A DNA stretch of 64,000 nt from Akkermansiaceae bacterium UBA3385 (GTDB taxonomy: Bacteria > Verrucomicrobiota > Verrucomicrobiia > Verrucomicrobiales > Akkermansiaceae). A program made the position numbers and the translations under genes. The notes beneath the pieces were generated by a model. It had not been told where the DNA came from and made no database searches. It worked only from the letters and a program-made list of their open reading frames with translations. The stretch lies in assembly GCA_002358905.1 (NCBI GenBank), contig DEPT01000073.1:11994-75993 (forward strand), written 5' to 3'. Of this stretch, positions 25,606 through 33,636 are shown piece by piece (the stretch's first letter is position 1; every line of letters starts with the position of its first letter).

Positions 25606-25756
25606 TGGCTGGTCAATAGTAAAATCTACGCTAATGTCCTTTATTTCCGGAATCTGAAACTTCAGTGGAGACTGGGGAATTCCACATTCGTCACACCGCA
25701 ACACATCCTGCGGTATAGACCTTCCCTGCCGTTCACCATGAAATCAGGATTTTTCA

Positions 25757-26602
25757 TTATGTCTGCGGGTTCACAGTACCGCTGTGGGTGAAGAGGGTGG
25801 GGTCGAGCTCTGCTTTGGCGCGGGCGGCGATTTCGAGAGCCTGCTCCGGGGTTTCGGTGAGGGCGAACATGGTGGAACCACTGCCGCTCATGAGAGCGGC
25901 GCGGGTGCCGGGTTGCTCCAGCAGCCAGTGTTTCATGCGGGCCAGAATGGGGAATTTGGCAAAGACGGGGCGCTCCAGGTCGTTGACGAGTGTGATGTCG
26001 TCCACCTTCTGCGGGCCGTAGCTGATGCCTTTGAGCCGGCGGCTGCAGGTGAGCCCCTTGTAGGCGGTGGGAGTGCTCACGCCAAAGGCGGGTTTGAGCA
26101 GCACAATGGGGCTGCTCCACCCGGCGAGCTCCGGCACGGGGGTCACGATTTCCCCGCGGCCCTTGCAGCGGCAGATGGTGGGGGTGAGGAAGTAGGGTAC
26201 ATCGCTGCCCAGAGCGGCGGCCATGGTGCTGAGTTCTTCGAGTTCGTAGTTGGTGCCCAGTATTTCGTTGATGGCCGCAAGGGTGATGGCAGCGTCGCTG
26301 CTGCCGCCACCAAGACCGGCGCCGTGTGGAATGTTCTTGGTCAGGGTGATGCGCTGCTTGGCTTTGCGTCCATATACTTTTTCAAATTCGCGTACAGCCT
26401 TGAATACCAGGTTGCTTTCATCCGTGGGCACGCCGGGGGTATCGCACAGCAGGGTGGTGGTCCGGGAGTTGTGGAAATCCAGCGTATCATACAGGTCGAT
26501 GGGTGCCATCAGGATGTCCACGTTGTGGTATCCATCCTCACGGACTTTGTTCTGGACTCGCAGGGAAAGGTTGATTTTTGCCGGTGCCTGGTATGTTGAC
26601 AT
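25757..26602 (-). CDS. ispE: 4-diphosphocytidyl-2-C-methyl-D-erythritol kinase
   Basis: 281-residue GHMP kinase. The N-terminus APAKINLSLRV and the glycine-rich ATP motif PHGAGLGGGSSDAA (near 93-106) are diagnostic, and the C-terminal SGSGSTMFAL loop is present. It phosphorylates CDP-ME in the non-mevalonate isoprenoid pathway. It is the last gene of a minus-strand operon that begins at nuoB; the ftsB-like gene ends 33 nt upstream of its ATG. No Shine-Dalgarno is visible. Confidence 0.95.
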   Translation of the reverse strand: MSTYQAPAKINLSLRVQNKVREDGYHNVDILMAPIDLYDTLDFHNSRTTTLLCDTPGVPTDESNLVFKAVREFEKVYGRKAKQRITLTKNIPHGAGLGGGSSDAAITLAAINEILGTNYELEELSTMAAALGSDVPYFLTPTICRCKGRGEIVTPVPELAGWSSPIVLLKPAFGVSTPTAYKGLTCSRRLKGISYGPQKVDDITLVNDLERPVFAKFPILARMKHWLLEQPGTRAALMSGSGSTMFALTETPEQALEIAARAKAELDPTLFTHSGTVNPQT

Positions 26603-26635
26603 ATAAAGGGATGTACTGTGCTGGTGATAAATGTG

Positions 26636-27058
26636 TTAATCGCGGCGCTTCTGCTTGCGGGGTTGGCGTTTCTTGAGTGCCTCCTTCTCCATTTGCTGGA
26701 GTTCTTCTGCCGTGGGGCGGCGGATAATGTGTTCGCCTTCCTTGGCCTGGTTGGCGCGGTCTCTGGCCATTTGTTCAAAGTATTCCGGATCGGACATCCA
26801 GAGCAATTTGTTGTAGGCCTCTGTTTCGGTGTTTTTGGCCTGTTGAAGCAGGCGTTCCGCCCGGGCTTTTTCCTGCTCCAGGGTGTGCAGCTCCAGGATG
26901 GGAGTGAGCAGAAGCATGGAGGCGATGAGAGAGACGAGCACCAGGAAGATGATGCCACTTACTTTCAGCATGCCATATATGCCCTTGATCCGGATATCCT
27001 GCTGCTCCTGGAGTTCATTCAGGGTGGGGATTCGGCGCTTGAGGAAAGGGATTTGCAT
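26636..27058 (-). CDS. FtsB/DivIC-family septum formation protein
   Basis: 140 residues with a short cytoplasmic N-terminus, one transmembrane helix near 30-52 (LKVSGIIFLVLVSLIASMLL), a coiled coil (LHTLEQEKARAERLLQQAKN) and then the family motif DPEYFEQMARDRANQAKEGE, equivalent to the DPxYxExxAREKLGxxxPGE block of FtsB/DivIC. Such proteins bind FtsL/FtsQ in the divisome. The C-terminus is an unusual Lys/Arg-rich tail (KKRQPRKQKRRD). It lies in the long nuoB-led operon between a methyltransferase-like gene and ispE. Confidence 0.8.
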   Translation of the reverse strand: MQIPFLKRRIPTLNELQEQQDIRIKGIYGMLKVSGIIFLVLVSLIASMLLLTPILELHTLEQEKARAERLLQQAKNTETEAYNKLLWMSDPEYFEQMARDRANQAKEGEHIIRRPTAEELQQMEKEALKKRQPRKQKRRD

Positions 27059-27082
27059 GGCTGCAGCTGTTGTGTGAAGCGG

Positions 27083-27751
27083 TTAACGCTCGGCAAAGGG
27101 TACGAAACGGCCGCGGCGGGCGAGCACCAGGGTGTGCAGGCGCATCTGCTTGCCCTTCGAAGAGGCCGGAACGGCAGTGGTGCTCACTTCGAACCCTGCG
27201 CGGCGCAGGGTGGCCTCCAGGCGCTTGTCTGCCTTGGAAAGATTGATGGCCAGCAGACTGCCGCCTTTCAGAGCGTTGAAATAGGCTTGTGCATCTCCCA
27301 GACTCATTTCGCACCGGGCGTGTGCATGGCGCAGCAGGATGGCGTGCAGGGAGCCGGTGCGCTTGCGGCATAACTCTGCGGCAGATGCCGGCTCTGCGGA
27401 AACACGCTTGTCTTCCCACAGGGCTTTGTTTTCACCGAATTCACGGTTCCACTTAATGATTTCAGCTACTGGTTCAGCCACGATGAAACGGGCTTTTTCC
27501 TTGGGGAGGCATTCCATGGCTTTAGCCAGGCTGTAGCCCAGGCCCAGGCCGGCAATCATGATGCAGGGTTGCCCTGCGCGGGTGATGGGAGAGGTGGCAA
27601 GTTCTGCCATGGCCTGTTCGCTGCCATAGGTGAAGGAATTGGCACAGGGCATGCCATCCAGTTGCAGGGTGAGCACGCCGTCGCGCTCCCAGAGCTCCCA
27701 GACGGAGCCGTTTTCCAGTGCTTTTTCTCCCAGTTTGGTAAGTGGTTTCAT
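27083..27751 (-). CDS. Spermidine synthase-like methyltransferase-fold protein
   Basis: 222 residues. It has a Rossmann core with a nucleotide-binding glycine motif (CIMIAGLGLGYSLAKAMECL near 65-84) and an acidic strand end (FIVAEPVAEI), followed by a helix-strand pattern like spermidine synthase-type SAM-binding folds. The spermidine synthase catalytic Asp motifs are not evident (LLRHAHARCEM in place of DLTDP-type wording), so polyamine synthesis is not supported. Substrate unknown. It lies 17 nt after xth within the operon. Confidence 0.65.
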   Translation of the reverse strand: MKPLTKLGEKALENGSVWELWERDGVLTLQLDGMPCANSFTYGSEQAMAELATSPITRAGQPCIMIAGLGLGYSLAKAMECLPKEKARFIVAEPVAEIIKWNREFGENKALWEDKRVSAEPASAAELCRKRTGSLHAILLRHAHARCEMSLGDAQAYFNALKGGSLLAINLSKADKRLEATLRRAGFEVSTTAVPASSKGKQMRLHTLVLARRGRFVPFAER

Positions 27752-27768
27752 GAGTTGCTCAATTGTGT

Positions 27769-28527
27769 TTAATTAAAGGTAATGGAAACCGGACAATGGT
27801 CGGACCCGGTGATATCGGCGTGGATTTCAGCGCTTTGGACGCGCGGCAGCAGGGATTCGGATACGCAGAAGTAGTCAATGCGCCAGCCGACGTTCCGGGC
27901 GCGTGCGCCGCCGCGGAAGCTCCACCAGGAGTATGCATCGCGCGCATCCGGGTGCAGACGGCGGAAAGTGTCTGCAAAACCGGCTTCCAGGAGCTCTGTG
28001 AAGCCCGCACGTTCTTCATCTGAGAAGCCGGCGGAGAAGTGGTTGCTGGCGGGGCGTGCCAGGTCTATTTCCTCGTGCGCCACGTTCAGGTCTCCGCAGA
28101 AGATGACCGGCTTCTTTTCTGCCAGGCCGGCCACATAAGCACGGAACGCGGTGTCCCATTCCTGGCGGTAGGGCAGACGTGCCAATTCATTCTGAGAATT
28201 GGGCGTGTAGCAGTTCACCAGGTAGAAATCCTCAAATTCCATGGTGGCTACGCGGCCTTCGGTATCGTGCTCCGGACAGCCGATGCCGGTGGAGGTGGAA
28301 AGCGGGGCTATGTGTGAGAGAATGAGCACGCCGGAATAACCGGGTTTCTGCGCCGGATTCCACAGCGCATGCGGCCAGCTGGCCAGCCACAGGTCGCTAA
28401 CTTGCTCAGGGCGGGCTTTGACTTCCTGAAGGCAGAGGATGTCTGGCTGCAGGGCATCCATTTTTTCTGCAAGCCCTTTGCCCAGAGTGGCGCGGATGCC
28501 GTTCACATTCCAGCTGATGAGTTTCAT
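27769..28527 (-). CDS. xth: Exodeoxyribonuclease III (AP endonuclease)
   Basis: 252 residues starting at the ATG at 28527. Clear ExoIII/Ape1 signatures: LISWNVNGIRATLGKG at the N-terminus, ILCLQEVKA with the metal-binding Glu, YTPNSQNELARL, CGDLNVAHEEIDL with the Asp-Asn pair, YSWWSFR, and the C-terminal GSDHCPVS with the catalytic His. It cleaves abasic sites and removes 3' blocks in base-excision repair. An upstream in-frame extension overlaps the preceding gene and is not homologous to the family. Confidence 0.95.
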   Translation of the reverse strand: MKLISWNVNGIRATLGKGLAEKMDALQPDILCLQEVKARPEQVSDLWLASWPHALWNPAQKPGYSGVLILSHIAPLSTSTGIGCPEHDTEGRVATMEFEDFYLVNCYTPNSQNELARLPYRQEWDTAFRAYVAGLAEKKPVIFCGDLNVAHEEIDLARPASNHFSAGFSDEERAGFTELLEAGFADTFRRLHPDARDAYSWWSFRGGARARNVGWRIDYFCVSESLLPRVQSAEIHADITGSDHCPVSITFN

Positions 28528-28534
28528 GGCAGAC

Positions 28535-28852
28535 TTATTTTCTGTGGTGGGGGTGGGTGGAGCGCAGTTTGTGCAGACGCTGTTCCATGCGGGGACGCAG
28601 GTGTTCCTCAATCCAGGCGTTGGCGGCAGCCAGACCTTCGGCCTTGTAAATGCGGCCAATCTGGGCTTCTACCCCGGTTGCGTTGCCGGTAAGGCGCAGG
28701 AAGTTGTTGCTGGTGAATTCGATGAAGAGGGCACCGTCTATTTCACCCTTGAAGGAAAGAATCCACTCGCGCACATACAGCGCCAGAATAGCATCGCCCA
28801 CCCAGGCCTGGGCGCGAACAACGGGGTCTTGGTCAGGGGGTAAGGTCGGCAT
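28535..28852 (-). CDS. Compact RNase III-like (Mini-III-type) protein
   Basis: 105 residues. WVGDAILALYVREWIL matches the LGDAVLxLxVxExL helix of RNase III-fold enzymes, and NATGVEAQIGRIYKAEGLAA matches the second active-site helix (VEALIGAIYLDGG). The Asp of GDA and the Glu of VEA are present, but the usual signature Glu three to four residues before GDA is replaced by Gln/Ala, and the helices between the two motifs are shortened. There is no dsRNA-binding domain. It may be a minimal rRNA-maturation nuclease like Mini-III, or an inactive relative. It starts inside the end of the upstream lipoprotein gene (20-nt overlap). Confidence 0.62.
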   Translation of the reverse strand: MPTLPPDQDPVVRAQAWVGDAILALYVREWILSFKGEIDGALFIEFTSNNFLRLTGNATGVEAQIGRIYKAEGLAAANAWIEEHLRPRMEQRLHKLRSTHPHHRK

Positions 28853-29426
28853 GGCGGTATATTGTCTTGTTTGGCTTGGTGATGGGTGCGGTGGTTTCGC
28901 CGGCGTAGTCCAGTTCTATGCCCACGCTGCTGTGCTGCTGAGGGGTATCTGTGTGGATGAATAAGACTTTGCGGGTCTCTGTCAGCGATTTGAGCTGCAT
29001 GGCTATAACGCGCTCATCCACGGAAAAATGGGTGCGTCCAGTCAGGAGATCCTGCAGATGGGTGCGCAATCTGGCGTTTCCGGGTTTGTTGCGCTGTTTG
29101 CCCTGTTGTTCCAGTTCCCGGCATACCCAGATACGTGGGCTCAGCTGGTTGTCGCGCTCCATCAGGTCCAGGGTCTGGCGCAGTGTGCTCACGTTTGTGG
29201 CGAGTACGTTAATCTGTTCCACCTGTGGCGTGGCAACGGCCTGGGTCAAGGTGGCGCTGGGGCCTATGATAATCCAGTCACCGGCAGAGAGCTCTTCCAG
29301 CTGGGATTCCAGTTCGTCCCTCAGCTCAATGAGTGCCTGGGTACGAGGGTCAGAATGGCTGCAGCTTGCCACCAGAAGGGGCAGGGCTGCAGCCAGACAG
29401 AGAATGATTTTTCCGGAGATCCGCAT
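28833..29426 (-). CDS. Predicted lipoprotein, function unknown
   Basis: 197 residues. The signal sequence ends in a lipobox (LPLLVASC), so the mature protein should be acylated at that cysteine. A short helical region follows (ALIELRDELESQLEEL), then a strand GDWIIIGPSATL and a predicted alpha/beta body with RKVLFIHTDTPQQ near the end. No family recognised. It starts 9 nt after nuoC and overlaps the RNase III-like gene by 20 nt, so it is expressed with the respiratory subunits; a link to complex I assembly is only a guess. Confidence 0.7.
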   Translation of the reverse strand: MRISGKIILCLAAALPLLVASCSHSDPRTQALIELRDELESQLEELSAGDWIIIGPSATLTQAVATPQVEQINVLATNVSTLRQTLDLMERDNQLSPRIWVCRELEQQGKQRNKPGNARLRTHLQDLLTGRTHFSVDERVIAMQLKSLTETRKVLFIHTDTPQQHSSVGIELDYAGETTAPITKPNKTIYRHADLTP

Positions 29427-29435
29427 GGGGCGGTA

Positions 29436-30008
29436 TCAGCCGCGGGAGCGTGGTTCGCGTTCACCGGCGGTCTTGACACCCGGCGTCGTGATGAACGGAG
29501 CGCCGCCCGTGGGGGCTTTCTGGGTAAAGGCTACACCGGCCTGTTCAAAATCCTTACCGGCTACGGGGAAGTCCTTGCGCAGGGGGTGGTAGGGGTAGCC
29601 CTCCCACATCATGATGCGGCGAAGATCCGGGTGTCCGGTGAATTCAATACCCATCAGGTCGTACTGCTCACGCTCCAGCCAGTTGGCAGAGCGCCACACC
29701 GGCACCATGCTGGGAACGGCGTTCTCAGCCTCGCTTACCGGGGTGCGCACCAGCAGGTTTACTCCGGTCTCTGCCTGGGTGATGGTGTAGTTGACCTCGA
29801 AACGCGGTTCCTCGCCGAAGTGGTCGACGGAGGAAACGCAAACAAGCATGTCGAAACCGCAGGAATCTTTTGCGTAGCGCATGGCCTGGGTCAGAATCTC
29901 CGGGGCAATGGTGAGGGTGATATCACCGCGGAATTCCTTGCTGGTAATCTGCGGGAAACGTGTGCAAATCTTATCAGCAGCAGCTTTTTGAAGTTCGGAA
30001 AGGTTCAT
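29436..30008 (-). CDS. nuoC: NADH-quinone oxidoreductase subunit C
   Basis: 190 residues of the 30-kDa complex I subunit family: SSVDHFGEEPRFEVNYTI, then WLEREQYDLMGIEFTGHPDL and RIMMWEGYPYHPLRKDFPV, the family signature. It forms part of the peripheral arm with NuoB and NuoD. A NuoC-only polypeptide, not the fused NuoCD. It follows nuoB after 24 nt, but nuoD does not follow. Confidence 0.95.
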   Translation of the reverse strand: MNLSELQKAAADKICTRFPQITSKEFRGDITLTIAPEILTQAMRYAKDSCGFDMLVCVSSVDHFGEEPRFEVNYTITQAETGVNLLVRTPVSEAENAVPSMVPVWRSANWLEREQYDLMGIEFTGHPDLRRIMMWEGYPYHPLRKDFPVAGKDFEQAGVAFTQKAPTGGAPFITTPGVKTAGEREPRSRG

Positions 30009-30032
30009 GTTGGTGAAAGGGGATGGTGCTGT

Positions 30033-30620
30033 TTAGTCCTGCGTGATGATGCCGGAGGGAATGGTATGAGCATTCTGGGCCTGGCGCAGGTCATGCTCCT
30101 TGAAGAAGCCCTTGAGCGGGTGATCCGTGGCCATAATCTTGTCCTGCAAGGTGATGAGACCCTGCAGAAGAGCCTCCGGGCGGGGAGGACAGCCCGAAAT
30201 GTACACGTCTACCGGCACAATCTTGTCTACACCCTGCAGCACGGAGTAGCTGCGGAACATGCCGCCGGTGCAAGCACAGGCACCGCAGGCTATGCACCAC
30301 TTCGGGGCGGGCATCTGATCCCAGATGCGGCGCACGAGGGCAGCCATCTTGTAGGTGATGGTGCCGCAGATGAACATGAAGTCGGCCTGACGAGGGGCAT
30401 AGCGGTTCACTTCTGCGCCGAAGCGGGAAATGTCGTAACGGGAGCAGGAAGCGGCCATGTATTCAATGGCGCAGCAGGAGGTGCCCATGGGCATGGGCCA
30501 CATGGAGTACTTGTGCATCCAGTTGATTGCTGCTTCGACCGTGGTGTAGACGAAACCACCGTCTGCATCCGGGTCACACATGAAATTTGTCTCAAGTTCC
30601 TGAAGATTATCGCTAGCCAT
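30033..30620 (-). CDS. nuoB: NADH-quinone oxidoreductase subunit B
   Basis: 195 residues from the ATG at 30620. It carries the N2 [4Fe-4S] ligands: the tandem cysteines of GTSCCAIEYMA, then CGACACTGG, and SGCPPRPE. NuoB holds the last iron-sulfur cluster before quinone. The in-frame upstream extension overlaps the promoter and is not homologous. First gene of an eight-gene operon (nuoB, nuoC, lipoprotein, RNase III-like, xth, methyltransferase-like, ftsB-like, ispE), all separated by 33 nt or less. nuoA does not precede it. Confidence 0.96.
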   Translation of the reverse strand: MASDNLQELETNFMCDPDADGGFVYTTVEAAINWMHKYSMWPMPMGTSCCAIEYMAASCSRYDISRFGAEVNRYAPRQADFMFICGTITYKMAALVRRIWDQMPAPKWCIACGACACTGGMFRSYSVLQGVDKIVPVDVYISGCPPRPEALLQGLITLQDKIMATDHPLKGFFKEHDLRQAQNAHTIPSGIITQD

Positions 30621-30660
30621 AATGGTACGGGCAGGGGTGTAACGCTGCCTTGCTCGCACT

Positions 30661-30688
30661 AGCATACCGTATTTTGGGTGAAAGGCAA
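30661..30688 (-). promoter_or_regulatory. nuoB operon promoter
   Basis: On the minus strand: TTGCCT, 16-nt spacer, TATGCT, leaving a leader of about 33 nt. The same TATGCTAG -10 region and the same 40-nt distance to the ATG occur at alaS. Confidence 0.55.
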
Positions 30689-30840
30689 GCCAAATTTGGC
30701 GGTTGTATTTCAAAAAGCGGTGTATGTCCTGTGATTTTTCAGCGGGTTAAACTATCCGTGTTGTGCGAGCGGAGGCTTCCTGCAGGTTCAGCAAAATGCC
30801 AATAGCGGATATGATGAGTCACAAGGTGTTCACCCGGTGG

Positions 30841-31587
30841 TTATTTTTTGTCCTCGGAATTGGGATGCTCGGTGTCCGGGTGGGCAACGTCAATAAGCGG
30901 GCGGTAGGAGGGGAGCTGCCAGTTCATGTACACAGCTGCCATGCGCACTACAAATACCACGATGGTGCCCATGATGTATGAAAGCTGGTAGGGGCAGTTG
31001 AAGTACTGCATGATTACAAACAGCAGACTACCCAGACAGGCGGCAGAGGCGTACACTTCCTTGGAACGGAAGACGTACGGTACGTTACCGGTCAGAACAT
31101 CTCGCAGTGCGCCGCCGGCTACGCCGGTGCATACACCCATGCAGATGCAGACAATGCCGGAACAGCCCAGATAATAGGCCTTGGCCGTTCCCAGCAGAGT
31201 AAAGAAAGCCATGGCCAGGGCATCGGCAATGCGAATGGTACCCACGGGCGGATTCCAGAAGCGGGTTACATAGAACATGACCAGTGAGGTCAACAAGGCC
31301 ATGTAGAGGAATTGGACATCATGCCCTAACACCCAGTAGATGGTAACGGGCGTTCCCTGGTGGGTCAGCATGCCGCTGAGCAGGATGTCGCGTACCGTAC
31401 CGCCGCCCAGGGATGCTATGGTGCCGCATACCAGCACGCCTACGATATCCATGCGCACACGGCTGGAAGCTGTGGCACCTGCAATGGCACCCACCACTGT
31501 TGCAAAAACGCAGCAGATATAGAACAGTGGGTGGTCTCCGAAATCCTTGACAGCCTGCAGACTATCCGGGGTGCATGTGTCTACCAT
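30841..31587 (-). CDS. TRIC/UPF0126-family cation channel-like membrane protein
   Basis: 248 residues from the ATG at 31587, with about seven transmembrane helices. The two-fold internal repeat of the family is visible: GGGTVRDILL in the first half and GGALRDVLTG in the second. Bacterial members are homotrimeric potassium-permeable channels related to animal TRIC; an amino-acid transport role has also been proposed for related proteins. It follows the GYF-domain gene by 7 nt and ends the lpdA operon. I see no clear terminator before nuoB. Confidence 0.85.
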   Translation of the reverse strand: MVDTCTPDSLQAVKDFGDHPLFYICCVFATVVGAIAGATASSRVRMDIVGVLVCGTIASLGGGTVRDILLSGMLTHQGTPVTIYWVLGHDVQFLYMALLTSLVMFYVTRFWNPPVGTIRIADALAMAFFTLLGTAKAYYLGCSGIVCICMGVCTGVAGGALRDVLTGNVPYVFRSKEVYASAACLGSLLFVIMQYFNCPYQLSYIMGTIVVFVVRMAAVYMNWQLPSYRPLIDVAHPDTEHPNSEDKK

Positions 31588-31594
31588 ATTTGAT

Positions 31595-31948
31595 TCACTT
31601 AAGGGCCTTTGAAAGCAGCCAGAAGATGAACAGGAGCAGTAAAACCGGCCAGAATACCTTGATGGCACCAATGGCAATGAAAATGAAAAGAACCAGTGCC
31701 AGCAGTACGATGAGTACCGGGCCAATCAGCCCGCTGCGCTTCAGGATGGTGAACAGGCTGGGGTTGCGTTCTTCCTCTTCCTCCTCACTCAGATTGACGG
31801 AATGAAGGGGCCGCCAGGTGTTGTTGTCTGCGCGGCGTACCCAGGTTTCGTTGTTGATTTCACCTGAGGCACGCAGCCGTAACAGCTCGGCTCCGGTTAC
31901 AGGGCCGACCTTTTCTGTGCCGTTGTCGTAGTAGAATTTGCGTGCCAT
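31595..31948 (-). CDS. GYF_2-domain membrane protein
   Basis: 117 residues. The first ~50 form a GYF_2 domain (FYYDNGTEKVGPVTGAELL; ETWVRRADNNTWRPL), a fold common in bacterial membrane proteins and thought to bind proline-rich peptides or partners. A short acidic linker (SEEEEEERN) and two transmembrane helices follow (IGPVLIVLLALVLFIFIAIG; VFWPVLLLLFIFWLL). No enzymatic motif. It lies between lpdA (18 nt) and the TRIC-like gene (7 nt). Confidence 0.8.
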   Translation of the reverse strand: MARKFYYDNGTEKVGPVTGAELLRLRASGEINNETWVRRADNNTWRPLHSVNLSEEEEEERNPSLFTILKRSGLIGPVLIVLLALVLFIFIAIGAIKVFWPVLLLLFIFWLLSKALK

Positions 31949-31966
31949 CAGGTGTTGGTCGTTCGG

Positions 31967-33352
31967 TTATGCGTGAATGGCACGGCCATCTGCTGCCAGC
32001 ACGGCTTCATGAATGGCCTCCGACAGTGTCGGATGCGCGTAAATCATGGCATTCAGGTCCGCATCGGTCAATTCGCTGTTCAGTGCTAATTCGGGTGCAG
32101 TGAGCAGTTCCGTGGCGTTGTCGCCTACAATGTGGGCACCCAGTAGTTCGCCATTTTCTTTGCCGAAGAGCAGTTTGACGAAGCCCTCTGTATCGCCGCC
32201 AGCTACGGCACGGCCAATGGCCTGGAAGGGGAATTTGCCCACCTTGTAATCAACTCCGGCTTCCTTCAGTTCGCGTTCGCGCTTGCCTACGCTGGCCACC
32301 TGCGGGTGGCAGTATGTGCAGCCGGGGACTACAAGAGCCTGTTTCGGGGTGTGACCTTCCACATACATGCCTTCCACGGCCTGCTCGGCTTCATAGCTGG
32401 CAGTGTGCGCCAGCATGATACCGCCGATGCAGTCGCCAACGGCGTACACGCCCGGAATGCTGGTTTCATAGCGGTCGTTTACCTTGATGAAGCCTCGGTC
32501 AGTAAGCTCCAGTCCTGTGGCATCCGGTACAACCGGTACAACGCCAATGGCTACCAGACACACATCGGCGGTGATTTCCTGCACTTTTCCATTCTTGGCG
32601 GTAATGGTTGCGGTTACGCTGTCGCCATTATCCTTGAGTGCATCTACCTTGGCGCCGGCCATGCAGGTGATTCCTTGTTTCTTGAAGGAACGTTCCACGG
32701 CCTGGCTCACATCGTCATCCTCATTGGGTAGAATGCGGGGGAGGGCCTCTACCAGGGTTACCTTGGTGCCGAAGCAGTGGTATACATAGGAAAGTTCGCT
32801 GCCGATAGCTCCGGAGCCGATTACAATCATGCTTTCCGGACGGTTCTTCATGACCAGCGCATCCTTGCTGCCTATGATGGTCTTGCCGTTGAAGGGGAAT
32901 ACAGGCACCTCGCGGGTGCGGGCGCCGGTGGCGATGAGAATCTGAGGGGCCTCCAGTGTGCTCCCGGTGCCGTCAGCCGCAGTGACTTCCACCTTGCCGG
33001 CTGCCGGGATGCGGGCTTCGCCGGTCACGCACTCAATTTTGTTCTTCTTGAAAAGGAAAGCAATACCGGCAGAGAGTCGGTCACTGATCTGGCGGGAACG
33101 ACCGATGACGGCATCCCAATCGACGCTCAACCCCTCGGCGGAAATGCCGAATTCGGCAGCGCGTTTGTTGATTGTGTTGTATACCTCGCCATTTTTCAGC
33201 AAGGCCTTGGTGGGAATGCAGCCCCAGTTCAGGCAGGTGCCGCCTACGCGTTCGCGTTCTACGCATACCACGCGCTTGCCCAGCTGGGCGGCACGGATAG
33301 CACCAACATAGCCGGCAGGGCCGCCACCAATCACAATCAGGTCGTAACTCAT
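31967..33352 (-). CDS. lpdA: Dihydrolipoyl dehydrogenase
   Basis: 461-residue flavoprotein: FAD motif DLIVIGGGPAGYVGA at residues 4-18, the redox disulfide in GGTCLNWGC (Cys40/Cys45), the NAD motif VIGSGAIGSELSYV, and the C-terminal dimer-interface catalytic pair in YAHPTLSEAIHE. It is the E3 enzyme that reoxidises lipoyl groups of 2-oxoacid dehydrogenase complexes or the glycine cleavage system. No E1 or E2 genes are adjacent. First gene of a three-gene operon with a leaderless-type promoter. Confidence 0.95.
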   Translation of the reverse strand: MSYDLIVIGGGPAGYVGAIRAAQLGKRVVCVERERVGGTCLNWGCIPTKALLKNGEVYNTINKRAAEFGISAEGLSVDWDAVIGRSRQISDRLSAGIAFLFKKNKIECVTGEARIPAAGKVEVTAADGTGSTLEAPQILIATGARTREVPVFPFNGKTIIGSKDALVMKNRPESMIVIGSGAIGSELSYVYHCFGTKVTLVEALPRILPNEDDDVSQAVERSFKKQGITCMAGAKVDALKDNGDSVTATITAKNGKVQEITADVCLVAIGVVPVVPDATGLELTDRGFIKVNDRYETSIPGVYAVGDCIGGIMLAHTASYEAEQAVEGMYVEGHTPKQALVVPGCTYCHPQVASVGKRERELKEAGVDYKVGKFPFQAIGRAVAGGDTEGFVKLLFGKENGELLGAHIVGDNATELLTAPELALNSELTDADLNAMIYAHPTLSEAIHEAVLAADGRAIHA

Positions 33353-33358
33353 GCGTGC

Positions 33359-33387
33359 ATTTTACCCCTTCCTACTTCTCGTGGCAA
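33359..33387 (-). promoter_or_regulatory. lpdA promoter, predicted leaderless
   Basis: Minus strand: TTGCCA, 17-nt spacer, TAAAAT; 6 nt to the ATG. The 33388-33599 stretch between this and the bamA promoter shows no supported feature. Confidence 0.75.
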
Positions 33388-33599
33388 TGATGAATGTGCA
33401 ATTATGACCCTAAAATCATCAATAACAGAAGCAGGGGATGATAAAGTTTCATGCAATGGGTAATTCAGAGCGTTTGCAAACAGGCAGATAGCCGGAGGAT
33501 TTGTTGAATGAGGATTCAAAATGCAGAACGATGAGGTTGCGTGCAGTTGTTGTAATGCTGTTTGTTCCGTCTTATTATTTGTGATGCTCTAATAAAATC

Positions 33600-33628
33600 T
33601 TGACGCGTCGGAGGGGGGAGTATAGGAT
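33600..33628 (+). promoter_or_regulatory. bamA promoter, predicted leaderless
   Basis: TTGACG, 17-nt spacer, TAGGAT; 8 nt to the ATG at 33637. Confidence 0.75.
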
Positions 33629-33636
33629 GGAGATAT

